The notes beneath the pieces were generated by a model. The model ran no database searches, was not told the DNA's origin, and worked only from the letters and a program-made list of their open reading frames with translations. From Lachnospiraceae bacterium (GTDB lineage Bacteria; Bacillota_A; Clostridia; Lachnospirales; Lachnospiraceae): a stretch of DNA of 25,411 nucleotides. Each line of letters starts with the position of its first letter. Position 1 is the stretch's first letter. This document shows, piece after piece, positions 1-7,897 of the stretch. The position numbers were made by a program, and so were the translations under genes. The stretch covers positions 1-25,411 of the forward strand of contig JAILCT010000216.1 of the NCBI GenBank assembly GCA_024690425.1. The letters are read 5' to 3'.

Positions 1-79
1 ATACTACATAGAAGAGGAATAACAGAACCAGATAACCGACCGTTTTCTCATTGTTTTATGGCCGCATGATAAAATTATG

Positions 80-124
80 CGAAAATAAGAAAAGCGGGTG
101 GAAAACCAAGAGTTTCACACCCAC
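80..124 (-). terminator. Rho-independent terminator of the UBA/DUF4342 gene
   Basis: Read on the minus strand, GGGTG pairs with CACCC. The stem is extended by GAAA/TTTT pairing past one mismatch, around a seven-base loop, and is followed by GCTTTTCTTATTTT. The hairpin arms lie at about 96-105 and 113-122. It sits about 70 bases after the stop of the gene at 189-578, the right place and orientation for an intrinsic terminator. Confidence 0.7.
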
Positions 125-141
125 TTTGTCTACAGTCTGAA

Positions 142-162
142 CAGACCGCATCATGCGGTCTG
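142..162. repeat. Perfect 10-bp inverted repeat (hairpin)
   Basis: CAGACCGCAT and ATGCGGTCTG are separated by a single C, giving a very stable hairpin with a short effective loop. It lies between the stop codon of the UBA/DUF4342 gene and its T-tailed terminator. Neither side has a T-run, so it is not itself a canonical intrinsic terminator. It could stabilise the 3' end of the mRNA. Confidence 0.5.
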
Positions 163-188
163 CTTTAATCGGCATATCTTACGGATGC

Positions 189-578
189 TTATACTATTTC
201 ATCCGTGGTGCCGTCCTTTTTGACGATCTCAAGCTTGCAGCCGAAGCCGAAAGCGGCTATGGTTCCTGCGATGAGTGCCCAGGGAGCTGCTGCTGCACCT
301 ATGATACCGCCTATGATACCCACATTTACGGGAACCTTCAGAATGATCTCATCACCCTTGCGGATCTGGATCCTGTCAACGTTGCCCTCTTTAACCTTTG
401 CCTTGAGCTTCTCGATCATATCCTTGATCTCGTCACCTACGCTCGATCCGGCCGGAGCAAGATCTTCAAGAGCTTTATCAAGATTACCCTCAGCCTTAAC
501 AAGCGCTTCCTTGGCTGTGTAATAATCAACACCTGCCAGTTCCATTACCTTTTCAACATCTTCCAATCTGATCTCCAT
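189..578 (-). CDS. UBA-like / DUF4342 domain small protein
   Basis: A 129-residue protein. Residues about 3-40 form a three-helix UBA/TS-N-like module (EDVEKVMELAGVDYYTAKEA, then a GNLDKALEDL motif), as in the N-terminus of EF-Ts and nascent-chain-associated proteins. Residues about 60-125 match the DUF4342 pattern: a basic, beta-rich part (IRKGDEIILKVPVNVG) followed by a Gly/Ala-rich hydrophobic stretch (GIIGGIIGAAAAPWALIAG) that could be a membrane segment. The ATG follows GAGGAGG with nine bases of spacing. The gene is monocistronic as seen here, with a terminator downstream. The family's molecular role is not established, so the domain call is firmer than any function. Confidence 0.8.
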   Translation of the reverse strand: MEIRLEDVEKVMELAGVDYYTAKEALVKAEGNLDKALEDLAPAGSSVGDEIKDMIEKLKAKVKEGNVDRIQIRKGDEIILKVPVNVGIIGGIIGAAAAPWALIAGTIAAFGFGCKLEIVKKDGTTDEIV

Positions 579-837
579 GATTCATTCCTCCTCTTCATTA
601 TTTTATCATATTATGTCAGATCATTACTAAATTTACCTACGCAGACAATCTATCATCTGTTTATTAATGTATCTTTTAGCTGTCATTAAAATCAGATTAA
701 TGATCATCTTTCCTTGTATGAGCATATTATAATATCGGATGCTCACCGGATTAATACCTCTTTAAGCAAAATACAAGGTCTTATTTTTCCGTATCCGGTA
801 ATTAAGGCAAATCCTTTAACATGCATCTATTCAGGGC
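579..837. other. Intergenic region between UBA/DUF4342 gene and MATE-ATPase remnant
   Basis: No credible gene was found on either strand. It contains a perfect 12-bp AT palindrome (ATATTATAATAT, 724-735) carrying a TATAAT on both strands. No good -35 box was found at the right distance on the plus strand. The missing N-terminal half of the transporter remnant at 838 is not recognisable here in any plus-strand frame. Confidence 0.5.
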
Positions 838-2028
838 GTGTATTTCTTTGGCAATAAGGCGGCCATACGTTTCAGCCGGACAAGCATTATTCTTTCGGAT
901 ATCAGGGATATACTGATCTATGGCCTTCCGGGAGCTATTGCACAGTTTTGCATTGCATTAAGAGGATTTGTCTTAAACTACATTATCCAGCGCTATGTCG
1001 GGCCTGACGGACTGGCGGCATATTCGGCCATCTTTTCCTTCAGCTGCATAAACTGGTGTGTTCCTGCGGGAGTCTCCTCAGTAGTAATGGTACTTGGAAG
1101 CGTCTTTGCGGGTGAGGAAGATAAGAGCGGATTAAAGGTACTGATGAAGACTTTTTTAACAAAGGGACTCGGCCTTGCCACATTGGCAGCTCTTATAGAG
1201 ATAGCGCTCTTTTATCCCTTTACCAATATTTTCTTTCATGATCACTCATCGGCTGTATACATGATGGCCCTTACAGGTTTTGCACTCTATCCCTTCTATT
1301 CACCCTTAAGCACTTTTATAGCAGGCTTTTCCAATTTTTATCACTGCCTGTCGCATGAAAAGATCGTGCGTACAATATCTATCTCCGACGGAATAGTGGG
1401 GGTATGTCTGTTCACACTTCTTCTTGTCCCGAAGATAGGGATGACCGGAGTATGGGCCGGACAGGTTCTTGGAAGCGTATTTAACGTACTTCTTGTCGTA
1501 ATATATGCCTTCTTATATAACAAAAAGCCTCCGGTTACTCTTGAACAGATGATGGGCTTTGATAAGGATTTTGGTGTTCCCGAGGAAAACAGGATAGATA
1601 TTACCGTTCACAGTATGGATGAAGTGATCAATCTTTCCGAACACATATGGGCATTTTGCGAAAACCATGGGATTACAGACAGGCGCAGATATTACTCTTC
1701 GCTCTGTACGGAAGAACTGGCCGGCAATATCGTCCGGCACGGTTTCAGGACAGGGAAAAAACACAGCATCGATATCCGTGTTTCTTACATTAACGGGGAG
1801 ATCATGATCTGTCTTAAAGACGATGGCATCCCGTTCAATCCCGAGGAAGCATCGCGTCTGTTCTGCATAGATGATGAATACACGTGGCTGCTCACATTTT
1901 CAGAATGCAAAATCAAACTCATAGATATCCCCGACATTAAAGGGGCAATCCGAGCATTCGATCACTTCAAAAGAAGCTCCGTCCCATCCGTTCATCCTGA
2001 TGATCCCCTTTACGTTTTCACTGTATGA
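838..2028 (+). pseudogene. Remnant of a MATE transporter fused to an RsbW-like ATPase domain, truncated at both ends
   Basis: Residues 1-230 resemble only the second half of a MATE transporter, with about six hydrophobic helices. Residues about 255-348 resemble a GHKL/HATPase_c_2 domain of the RsbW anti-sigma type, with an N-box (EELAGNIVRHG, about 292-302) and a DDGIPF motif (328-333). The N-terminal MATE half is absent: an in-frame stop lies at 817-819, and the only nearby start is a GTG at 838 without a ribosome site. The ATPase homology stops near base 1882, before the expected Gly-rich G2 box and last strands. The rest of the open frame (1900-2028) is the antisense of the neighbouring lipoprotein gene. 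Intact proteins with this fused layout occur in Lachnospiraceae and relatives. I infer a decayed fragment rather than a working gene. A functional half-transporter cannot be fully excluded. Confidence 0.7.
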
Positions 2029-3300
2029 GACGTATTCATAGACTCCGTTTCCCTTATCGGAAAATGTACCTTCTGTCTCTCCCAATCTGTAAATAGAGAT
2101 CACAGCTTCATCATCCAGCTCCATCCCTGTCTTTGTTATCAGAGTACTGTAAACCTCTCCTGTACCCTGGTTATCAACATATGTAGCATACATGGACCTT
2201 GACGGCATTTTATAGGGATCACCCGTGATCTTTGCAAGCTCATTTGCCAGGATACAGCACCTGTTAAAAGTGATCTCCTCATAAAAGGCGTTTTCAGACA
2301 TGGGATACATGCTGCCGCCATCCTCAGGCCGTCCTATGCTTTCAAGCTTTACCGTTTCCTTCATTGAGTTCCATTTTCTCTGGTCATCAAGCAGCTTCTC
2401 CTTGGTCTGTTCGTCTGCCGTGTTGCTTATCCTGCTCCACAGGCTGTTAAGCTCCTTGTCCCATATAGAATATGTCAGCCCGGACACCATATTCATTTCC
2501 ATCTGAGTCTCAGCCTTTGAAGCTGTCAATGCGTACTTGGCGACAACATCCTGGATATTGTCGATTTCATCCTGAAGTGATGATGCGGAATCTATTGCTG
2601 CCTTAACATCAGCTTCTATATCCCGGTCATAGTCACCGAAGGCATCGGCATCGGTATCTGTTTCAGCGTCCGTGTCATCCGGTATGCTTGCGCCCACCTG
2701 CTTATCCGGATCGTATATCTGCCCGGCTACGGCCTGTATATCAAATCCGTCCAGATCCCCGGCAACGGCAGAAAGGGAATATGCATAGCCCGTTTCAATA
2801 TCAAACCACAGGCAGACATCAATACATTCATCTTCACCTATATATCTGTATGTCCTGCAGGGCATGTTCCCACCGCCCCAGTTCTGCAGTACCCCTTCAT
2901 CTTCAGAAGTCCATTCATAATATATTCCGGATATGTCTGTGATCTCTTCACCGGCAACAGGCTGCTCACGGGCAGTAAAGGAAGCACCGTCAAAGTCAAA
3001 TCTAAGCTGGACCATGGTTCCGGGAAGCGCTGTGTCATCTTTTGCCTCCATCAGGCTCCACGCTACATTGGTTGCGCCTTCGGGTGCACTGAATCCGTTA
3101 GGGGCATATTTCGCTGCCTCTTCTTCGGTACAGTCTCTCCAGGGATTCCCCATACCGACAAAGGGTTCTACCCCCTCATCTTCAAACTCAATGGCAGGCT
3201 TGTCGTCAGTTTCCGCAGCCGGCTCCTTCTTTGTGCAGCCGGCGATCAAAAGCAATATCGATCCGGCCAAAACAGTCATCAGTAACTTTCTCATCTTCAT
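1900..3300 (-). CDS. Lipoprotein with LprI-like C-terminal domain
   Basis: A 466-residue exported lipoprotein. The signal peptide ends in a lipobox (LIAGC, lipidated Cys22), so it is likely anchored on the outer face of the membrane. Residues about 50-195 form a beta-rich domain with a WGGGNM motif, similar to DUF4367-like modules found in clostridial lipoproteins. An Asp-rich linker (about 208-230) separates it from a helical region (about 262-350), where DKELNSLW and LLDDQRKWNSMKE match the LprI/DUF1311 lysozyme-inhibitor family pattern. The C-terminal 100 residues are beta-rich and unassigned. The ATG follows GGGAG at seven bases. It lies 18 bases after the DUF6688-like gene and is probably co-transcribed. 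A lysozyme-inhibitor activity is only suggested by the fold family. Confidence 0.75.
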   Translation of the reverse strand: MKMRKLLMTVLAGSILLLIAGCTKKEPAAETDDKPAIEFEDEGVEPFVGMGNPWRDCTEEEAAKYAPNGFSAPEGATNVAWSLMEAKDDTALPGTMVQLRFDFDGASFTAREQPVAGEEITDISGIYYEWTSEDEGVLQNWGGGNMPCRTYRYIGEDECIDVCLWFDIETGYAYSLSAVAGDLDGFDIQAVAGQIYDPDKQVGASIPDDTDAETDTDADAFGDYDRDIEADVKAAIDSASSLQDEIDNIQDVVAKYALTASKAETQMEMNMVSGLTYSIWDKELNSLWSRISNTADEQTKEKLLDDQRKWNSMKETVKLESIGRPEDGGSMYPMSENAFYEEITFNRCCILANELAKITGDPYKMPSRSMYATYVDNQGTGEVYSTLITKTGMELDDEAVISIYRLGETEGTFSDKGNGVYEYVSYSENVKGIIRMNGWDGASFEVIECSDCPFNVGDIYEFDFAF

Positions 3301-3318
3301 CTTTATACTCCCATTTTC

Positions 3319-4617
3319 TTAATGATCTTTACTTATATACTGTGTTGCTATTCTGTTCTCCGGATGAACATCTGTCAAGTATAAAATGGTCAGGAAGAAC
3401 CATTCCAGCGGCTTCATCACAAAATATACCACATCGGCAGCAAGCTTCGTTCTTATATGCTGTGCCACAGGATATCCGTGCTTATCGTAGAACTTCCTTA
3501 TGACTCTATGCATTTTGGGAGTTCTTTCTTCAAGAACCTGCTCAAATGCGTTTGCGATAAGAAGCTGTCTGTTGACCACGATCCGGTGGCCGTGCCTTAC
3601 TCCCATTCTTAAGGGCTTTACCACCCTTTCATGTCCTCCGGCCGCAACCGTGCACAGATAATGCTCATCATAAGATACATTGGGCGGAGCCTCCATCCGT
3701 GACAGGTTCCACTGGGCAGTTTCCGTCCATGCCCTTATCACATGATCCGGATACTGTCCGAACAGTGACAATATACCAAGTATAACACCCAAAAGAGGAA
3801 GCATGGCTATTATCGCCGCAACAGGCCAGGATAAGGAATTACTGAGTATCTCATTTAGCCCGGCTATCAGGCCTTCGCCGGCATAATGTTCTTCATCATG
3901 TTCTTCGTTGATGTTCCATTCATATATTTTCCTGATTATCAGTCTTGCCGCCATGCTTATACAGCAGAAGGGCAATACCATAAGGGGTGCTGTCTCCATC
4001 AGGGGATAATTGTGTGAGGAAAAGGCCAGACCTTCATATTTCGTGATCTTGAAGATCTGGATCACAAACAGGATCAACTGACTGGCTCCGATATACATCG
4101 CACCCATACATAAGACCGTTATCAGTGGTGGTGTTTTGGACATTTTTCTTGTAAGAAGCACGATATATCCTATAATACCGATGGCAAGAAGTGTGATGAC
4201 CGTAGGAAGTGCCCCGGTCCATACGGGCTGATGTATCTCACTGTTATGGAGCTGTGCGCTCCACAGTGCATCCCACTGGATCCCGGATATTTCCGTCACT
4301 AAACCATATAAGAATGAAAGTGCTGTTCCCAGAAGAAATGTAACCAGATCCATTACCCCGAATATATTGGCTGTGAATGTACCGGGAAGGGATTTATCCG
4401 GATACCTGATGGTATATACAAGGGCAACGATGTTAAATATGAACAGAAATGCCGGATATGCCAGCAGCATTAAGACCATACTTGTAAAAAGAATCTCTCC
4501 AGGCTCAAGCAGGCTTATCAAGGAGCCTGCAAGAAGGCTCAGCACCGCGGGACCGAAAATTAATGTCAGTATGGCCCGTCTTTTGTTTTCAAAGTAAAGC
4601 CTTAATTTATCACGCAT
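3319..4617 (-). CDS. Multipass membrane protein, DUF6688-like
   Basis: A 432-residue integral membrane protein. Hydrophobic segments lie at about 16-37, 43-70, 82-107, 136-156, 165-188, 208-228 and 264-287. After them comes a conserved-looking soluble C-terminal part: APPNVSYDEHYLCTVAAGG (310-328), then MGVRHGHRIVVNRQL (338-352) and EERTPKMHRVIRKFYDKHG (363-381), ending with another hydrophobic stretch at 395-415. This pattern recalls the uncharacterised DUF6688 family. I assign it from memory of the motif, not a search. The ATG at 4617 has only a distant GAGGA upstream (13 bases), so translation initiation may be weak or the start imprecise. It lies between two lipoprotein genes on the same strand, suggesting an envelope role. 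Function unknown. Confidence 0.65.
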   Translation of the reverse strand: MRDKLRLYFENKRRAILTLIFGPAVLSLLAGSLISLLEPGEILFTSMVLMLLAYPAFLFIFNIVALVYTIRYPDKSLPGTFTANIFGVMDLVTFLLGTALSFLYGLVTEISGIQWDALWSAQLHNSEIHQPVWTGALPTVITLLAIGIIGYIVLLTRKMSKTPPLITVLCMGAMYIGASQLILFVIQIFKITKYEGLAFSSHNYPLMETAPLMVLPFCCISMAARLIIRKIYEWNINEEHDEEHYAGEGLIAGLNEILSNSLSWPVAAIIAMLPLLGVILGILSLFGQYPDHVIRAWTETAQWNLSRMEAPPNVSYDEHYLCTVAAGGHERVVKPLRMGVRHGHRIVVNRQLLIANAFEQVLEERTPKMHRVIRKFYDKHGYPVAQHIRTKLAADVVYFVMKPLEWFFLTILYLTDVHPENRIATQYISKDH

Positions 4618-4735
4618 TCTGTTAATTATTTCCTCTGTTTATATGCTTGAAATATCATCTAGAGTTATCCCTGTTTCTGTAATTGGCAACAGGCGTCCAC
4701 GGAATGATCCCGCATCTGCTGTGCAGAATAAAGTC

Positions 4736-6433
4736 TCAGTCCCACCAGTAGCTTCCGTAGTATTTTGTTATCTTATTATCTTCAACGCCTACTTCAAACA
4801 CTCCGGACAGGGCAGGACCGTACATCAGATACTGATCCGTATCTTCTTTCATAAGATCATAGTTTCTGACTATCCATTCGTAAGGTGTATCACCTTTTTC
4901 ACAGTTCCCAAAGCTTCCGGTATCGGCAGATCCGTCGAATACAGAATCCCTGGGAACAAGCAGGTCGGCTGCGACCGCATCGCCTTCAGAATTATATGGT
5001 ATCGACAATGATACTCCGCGAAGCATCACACCATCCTTTAATACTTCGATCTTTTCACTGCCGTTTGCAACATACCAAAATCTGTCGCCGATGTACTTTC
5101 CGGCATATTTTACGTAGGCGTCGTTATAGCCTGCAGCCTTCACATCCGAAAGTACTTCCTTTGCCCCGCTTTCCGATGTGTACAGTCCTGTAGTTGCCGC
5201 ATAGTACGGTTCAGGATTAAGACCGCTGAAATCAGGCGTATATACTGTACAACTTTCCGTAAAACCTGCCTTCACAAGCTTATCTATAACAGGTTCAAGC
5301 TTTTCGGAAGCCTTTGACGTGGAAACAAATACACCGTAATAATCCCGTGATGTCAGTTCCTCAAGATCCGCATTTCCTCCAAACATACCCAAAGATTCCG
5401 AATCAAGTTCCACCTCATCCATCATCACAACATGAGGCTTCCCATCCCTGATCCTTGAGTATCTGGCATTTTCCGGGATCACTTCGGGAAGATCCGGGCC
5501 GTTGAGCTTAAGCGTCAGGGTATCGTCAGTAACCTTATAATCGCACGACAGCTCTATCGGTTCTCCACCATATCCCAGGCGGCTTGCAGTACACTCAAAG
5601 GCTCCGTCCGAGAATTCACATCCGCCTGCGGCATAAAATACTTCAGAGTTCGGATCTTTCTTATACATATATAGATCAGATCCCTTAAATTCCAGGTAGA
5701 GGTCCGCCCCTTTATTATCGAGGATCCATAACCCCTGCAGTTCTTCATCTCCTCCCTTCGGATCATGCTTCAGATATCCGAAAGCATCCTCTACACGGTC
5801 ATCCTTAAGAAAGAGCCTGCTGTCATCATATTCCGGTACAAGAAAGCCTTCCTGATCGAACCCCTCAAAAACAAGGCCGTCATCCGTAAGAGTGACAGCA
5901 CCTTTATGTCCTGTGTCCCAGTACTTGCCGGCGTTTGACATCACTGAAAAACGCAGCTCACTGACAGTGACCGTATCACCGTCCGTGCTTGTCATCTCTT
6001 CTACATTATACGGAATGAACTCACAGACCCAGAAGGTGTACGCTTCAAGGCTTTCATAATCTTCAGTCATCGCCTGTCCGCATAACGCATACAGATTGTC
6101 GCCGTAGGGAACAACGTCCATTGTGTAGAATTCATCGTTGCCATCCTCATCACTGCTATGATAGCTGTACTTGCCTGCCATTCGCTGAGCGAGCGATTCA
6201 CCATCAAAGTCCTGCTTCTTCTCTTCCTTCTGCTCTGCCTTCTTTTTGTTCTTCACCGGCGGCTTCTCTTCGTCTTCTCCATCTCCCGCCGCTTCTTCTT
6301 TGGCGGTTTCTTCGCTTACACTTCCCGGCTTGTCTTTAAGATCAACATCCGTTGACTTTGACCTGCCGCATCCGGCAAGAAGCATAGCGCCCATAAGACA
6401 GATCAAAAATGATGCGGATAATTCCCTCTTCAT
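4736..6433 (-). CDS. Large lipoprotein with DUF5640-like and SPOR-like domains
   Basis: I place the start at the ATG at 6433, preceded by GAGGAGG ten bases upstream. A TTG three codons earlier is too close to that site. The 565-residue product begins with a classic lipoprotein signal (MLLAGC, Cys22) and a Lys/Glu-rich linker to about 75. Beta-rich regions follow, one at about 231-327 resembling DUF5640/lipocalin-like lipoprotein domains (GLWILDNKG, YLEFKG, DTLTLKL). Residues about 364-449 have the two-fold layout of a SPOR domain (DYYGVFVSTSKASEKLEP, then YYAATTGLYTSESGAKEVLS and KAAGYNDAYVKYAG). SPOR domains bind denuded glycan strands of peptidoglycan, so cell-wall association is plausible. 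The last 110 residues are unassigned. It is probably the first gene of the 6433-to-1900 group. Confidence 0.7.
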   Translation of the reverse strand: MKRELSASFLICLMGAMLLAGCGRSKSTDVDLKDKPGSVSEETAKEEAAGDGEDEEKPPVKNKKKAEQKEEKKQDFDGESLAQRMAGKYSYHSSDEDGNDEFYTMDVVPYGDNLYALCGQAMTEDYESLEAYTFWVCEFIPYNVEEMTSTDGDTVTVSELRFSVMSNAGKYWDTGHKGAVTLTDDGLVFEGFDQEGFLVPEYDDSRLFLKDDRVEDAFGYLKHDPKGGDEELQGLWILDNKGADLYLEFKGSDLYMYKKDPNSEVFYAAGGCEFSDGAFECTASRLGYGGEPIELSCDYKVTDDTLTLKLNGPDLPEVIPENARYSRIRDGKPHVVMMDEVELDSESLGMFGGNADLEELTSRDYYGVFVSTSKASEKLEPVIDKLVKAGFTESCTVYTPDFSGLNPEPYYAATTGLYTSESGAKEVLSDVKAAGYNDAYVKYAGKYIGDRFWYVANGSEKIEVLKDGVMLRGVSLSIPYNSEGDAVAADLLVPRDSVFDGSADTGSFGNCEKGDTPYEWIVRNYDLMKEDTDQYLMYGPALSGVFEVGVEDNKITKYYGSYWWD

Positions 6434-6565
6434 ATTCAGCAATCCTCCTCAGTAACATCTTGTTTGGCATACGTAAGAACCATATTCTTCAGTCTATCCC
6501 ATACTATATTGTCCGACTACCGCCAAACGTCTAATCTCTGCTGAAAGTACCATGTAAACCCTTCA

Positions 6566-7480
6566 TTATGTCATATATTTGCTGATATATCTTCTACGGT
6601 ATTCACGAGGCGTGCAGTTTAAGTACTGCCTGAACATCTTTCCAAAATAGCTGTCAGATGCAAAGCCGCATTCTTCGCCGATCACAGATATCGGTTTGGC
6701 TGTCATTTTAAGTTCATCCGCAGCCATCCTAACCCTGTACTGGTTCAGATAATCCATCGGGGTAAGGCCTATCTGACGCCTGAAGCATCGGGAACATTCT
6801 CTCGGGCTTATACCCGCAGACGATGAGATCTCTTCAAGATATATCTTATCCCTGAAATGCTCATGCACATAGTTCATCATCTGCTTCATCCGCTGGCTGT
6901 CGGTCGGATCCGCTTTCCCTGCATTCTTTCTCAGTTCCTCGGTCTCCTTAAGGAGGATAAGCCAGAGTTCGGAGAGAGCCGAGCGTGACCTGAGCTCATA
7001 CCCGAAGTCTTCATCCTTAAAATATCCGATGATATCTTCTATGAGTGTCATCATCCTGAGACCTGCCTTATCCCTGGGACGGATCGGGTAGACATCAAGA
7101 GACCTGCACATGGTAAGCGGGGTGACATATTTATCCTCAAAAATACTGCCGTATTCTCCTGTAAGGATCGACCTGTCAAAGAAAAACGTATAGCATGTCT
7201 TACTGCCCGGGTCATTCTCCCATCTTACCGTGTGGAGCATGCTGCTGTTAAGAAATGCTGCTTCTCCGCGGTTAAGCACGACTGTCTGATCCGGGGTCTG
7301 AAGGATCATGCCGTCAGCCAGAGGGATGGTTATTTCAAAAAAATCATGCCAATGCCACCTTGCGCTCCCTCCGGTCATCTTCGAGAATTCCGTATATTTG
7401 ATAACAAACGGAAAGTCCTTGCTGGCGGGTATATCTTCTCTGTTGTCTTCGTCTGTCGAAAAGTTATAATCTACGATCAT
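6566..7480 (-). CDS. AraC-family transcriptional regulator with N-terminal cupin
   Basis: A 304-residue protein. The N-terminal half carries a cupin-type sensor fold (HWHDFFEITIPLADG, then the LNRGEAAFLNSSMLHTV strand motif). The C-terminal 100 residues form the double helix-turn-helix of AraC/XylS: IYLEEISSSAGISPRECSRC as the first HTH, and SVIGEECGFASDSYFGKMFR with TPREYRRRY as the second. The ligand is unknown; sugar or small-metabolite sensing is typical of the family. It is transcribed divergently from the HPr-like gene at 7661, so the shared 180-base intergenic region is a candidate operator. The ribosome site is weak (AGGATA about 11 bases before the ATG). A 123-base gap separates it from the lipoprotein downstream, which makes co-transcription uncertain. 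Confidence 0.9.
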   Translation of the reverse strand: MIVDYNFSTDEDNREDIPASKDFPFVIKYTEFSKMTGGSARWHWHDFFEITIPLADGMILQTPDQTVVLNRGEAAFLNSSMLHTVRWENDPGSKTCYTFFFDRSILTGEYGSIFEDKYVTPLTMCRSLDVYPIRPRDKAGLRMMTLIEDIIGYFKDEDFGYELRSRSALSELWLILLKETEELRKNAGKADPTDSQRMKQMMNYVHEHFRDKIYLEEISSSAGISPRECSRCFRRQIGLTPMDYLNQYRVRMAADELKMTAKPISVIGEECGFASDSYFGKMFRQYLNCTPREYRRRYISKYMT

Positions 7481-7585
7481 ATTATTATATTATCCTGCAC
7501 AAATGCGATAAATACTCGTTCTATCGTGTCCAGATATTTATATTATTAGTCCTTTTATATACTTATATGATGCTGTCCATAAGAT

Positions 7586-7591
7586 TATAAT
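7586..7591 (+). promoter_or_regulatory. Possible -10 box for the HPr-like gene
   Basis: A perfect TATAAT about 70 bases before the ATG at 7661. The -35 region at 17-base spacing is poor (TTATAT), so the promoter is weak or needs an activator. The divergent AraC regulator next door is an obvious candidate. Confidence 0.35.
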
Positions 7592-7660
7592 ATAGTCAGA
7601 AAGTAAGAAATGCAAGTATTCAGCCTAAATAAACATCTATAATTCAAAGGAGGGACTGAT

Positions 7661-7897
7661 ATGTTAAATTACTCAGTAAAGCTCAATTCGGTAAAGGACC
7701 TTTTGGAACTTAAGAAGATAGCAAACAGGTTTGAGATCAATGGTAAGATCAACCAGAACGGTTTCCATGGGGATTTAAGATCGGTTTTCACGAATCTCTT
7801 CTACCTTCCTCTTGATGATGCTGTGGTAGAGATCGACGATTATCGTGATTCACAGGTTAACTACATAGCAGAAGCCATCGGCAGGCTTTCGGCGTGA
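7661..7897 (+). CDS. Small HPr-like protein without the active-site histidine
   Basis: A 78-residue protein with strong translation signals (AAAGGAGGG seven bases before the ATG). Length and strand/helix order resemble HPr (PTS phosphocarrier): YSVKLNSVKDLLELKKIANR as strand 1 and helix 1, then DLRSVFTNLFYLPLDDAVVEI as the part that in HPr reads KSIMGVMSL. The GLHARP loop with the phosphorylated histidine is replaced by SVKDLLEL, so it cannot act in PTS transfer from His15. Ser41 falls where HPr has its regulatory Ser46. Divergent HPr-like proteins of this kind are common in Clostridia and their role is unknown. The assignment rests on my own alignment by eye. Confidence 0.6.
   Translation: MLNYSVKLNSVKDLLELKKIANRFEINGKINQNGFHGDLRSVFTNLFYLPLDDAVVEIDDYRDSQVNYIAEAIGRLSA

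Noticed and set aside
63..81. Imperfect inverted repeat CGCATGAT-AAA-ATTATGCG
   Set aside because: Too short and AT-rich to assign, with no T-run on either side. It lies just beyond the terminator of the neighbouring gene.
153..689. 178-codon plus-strand frame over the UBA/DUF4342 gene
   Set aside because: Shadow of the minus-strand gene. It starts within the downstream hairpin and has no ribosome site.
724..735. 12-bp palindrome ATATTATAATAT considered as an operator or a bidirectional promoter
   Set aside because: An AT-only palindrome is expected by chance in AT-rich DNA, and no -35 box was found on the plus strand at the right distance.
2688..3322. Several plus-strand open frames inside the LprI-like lipoprotein gene
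   Set aside because: They are antisense to a gene with a clear signal peptide, ribosome site and domain pattern, and have no ribosome sites or recognisable products of their own.
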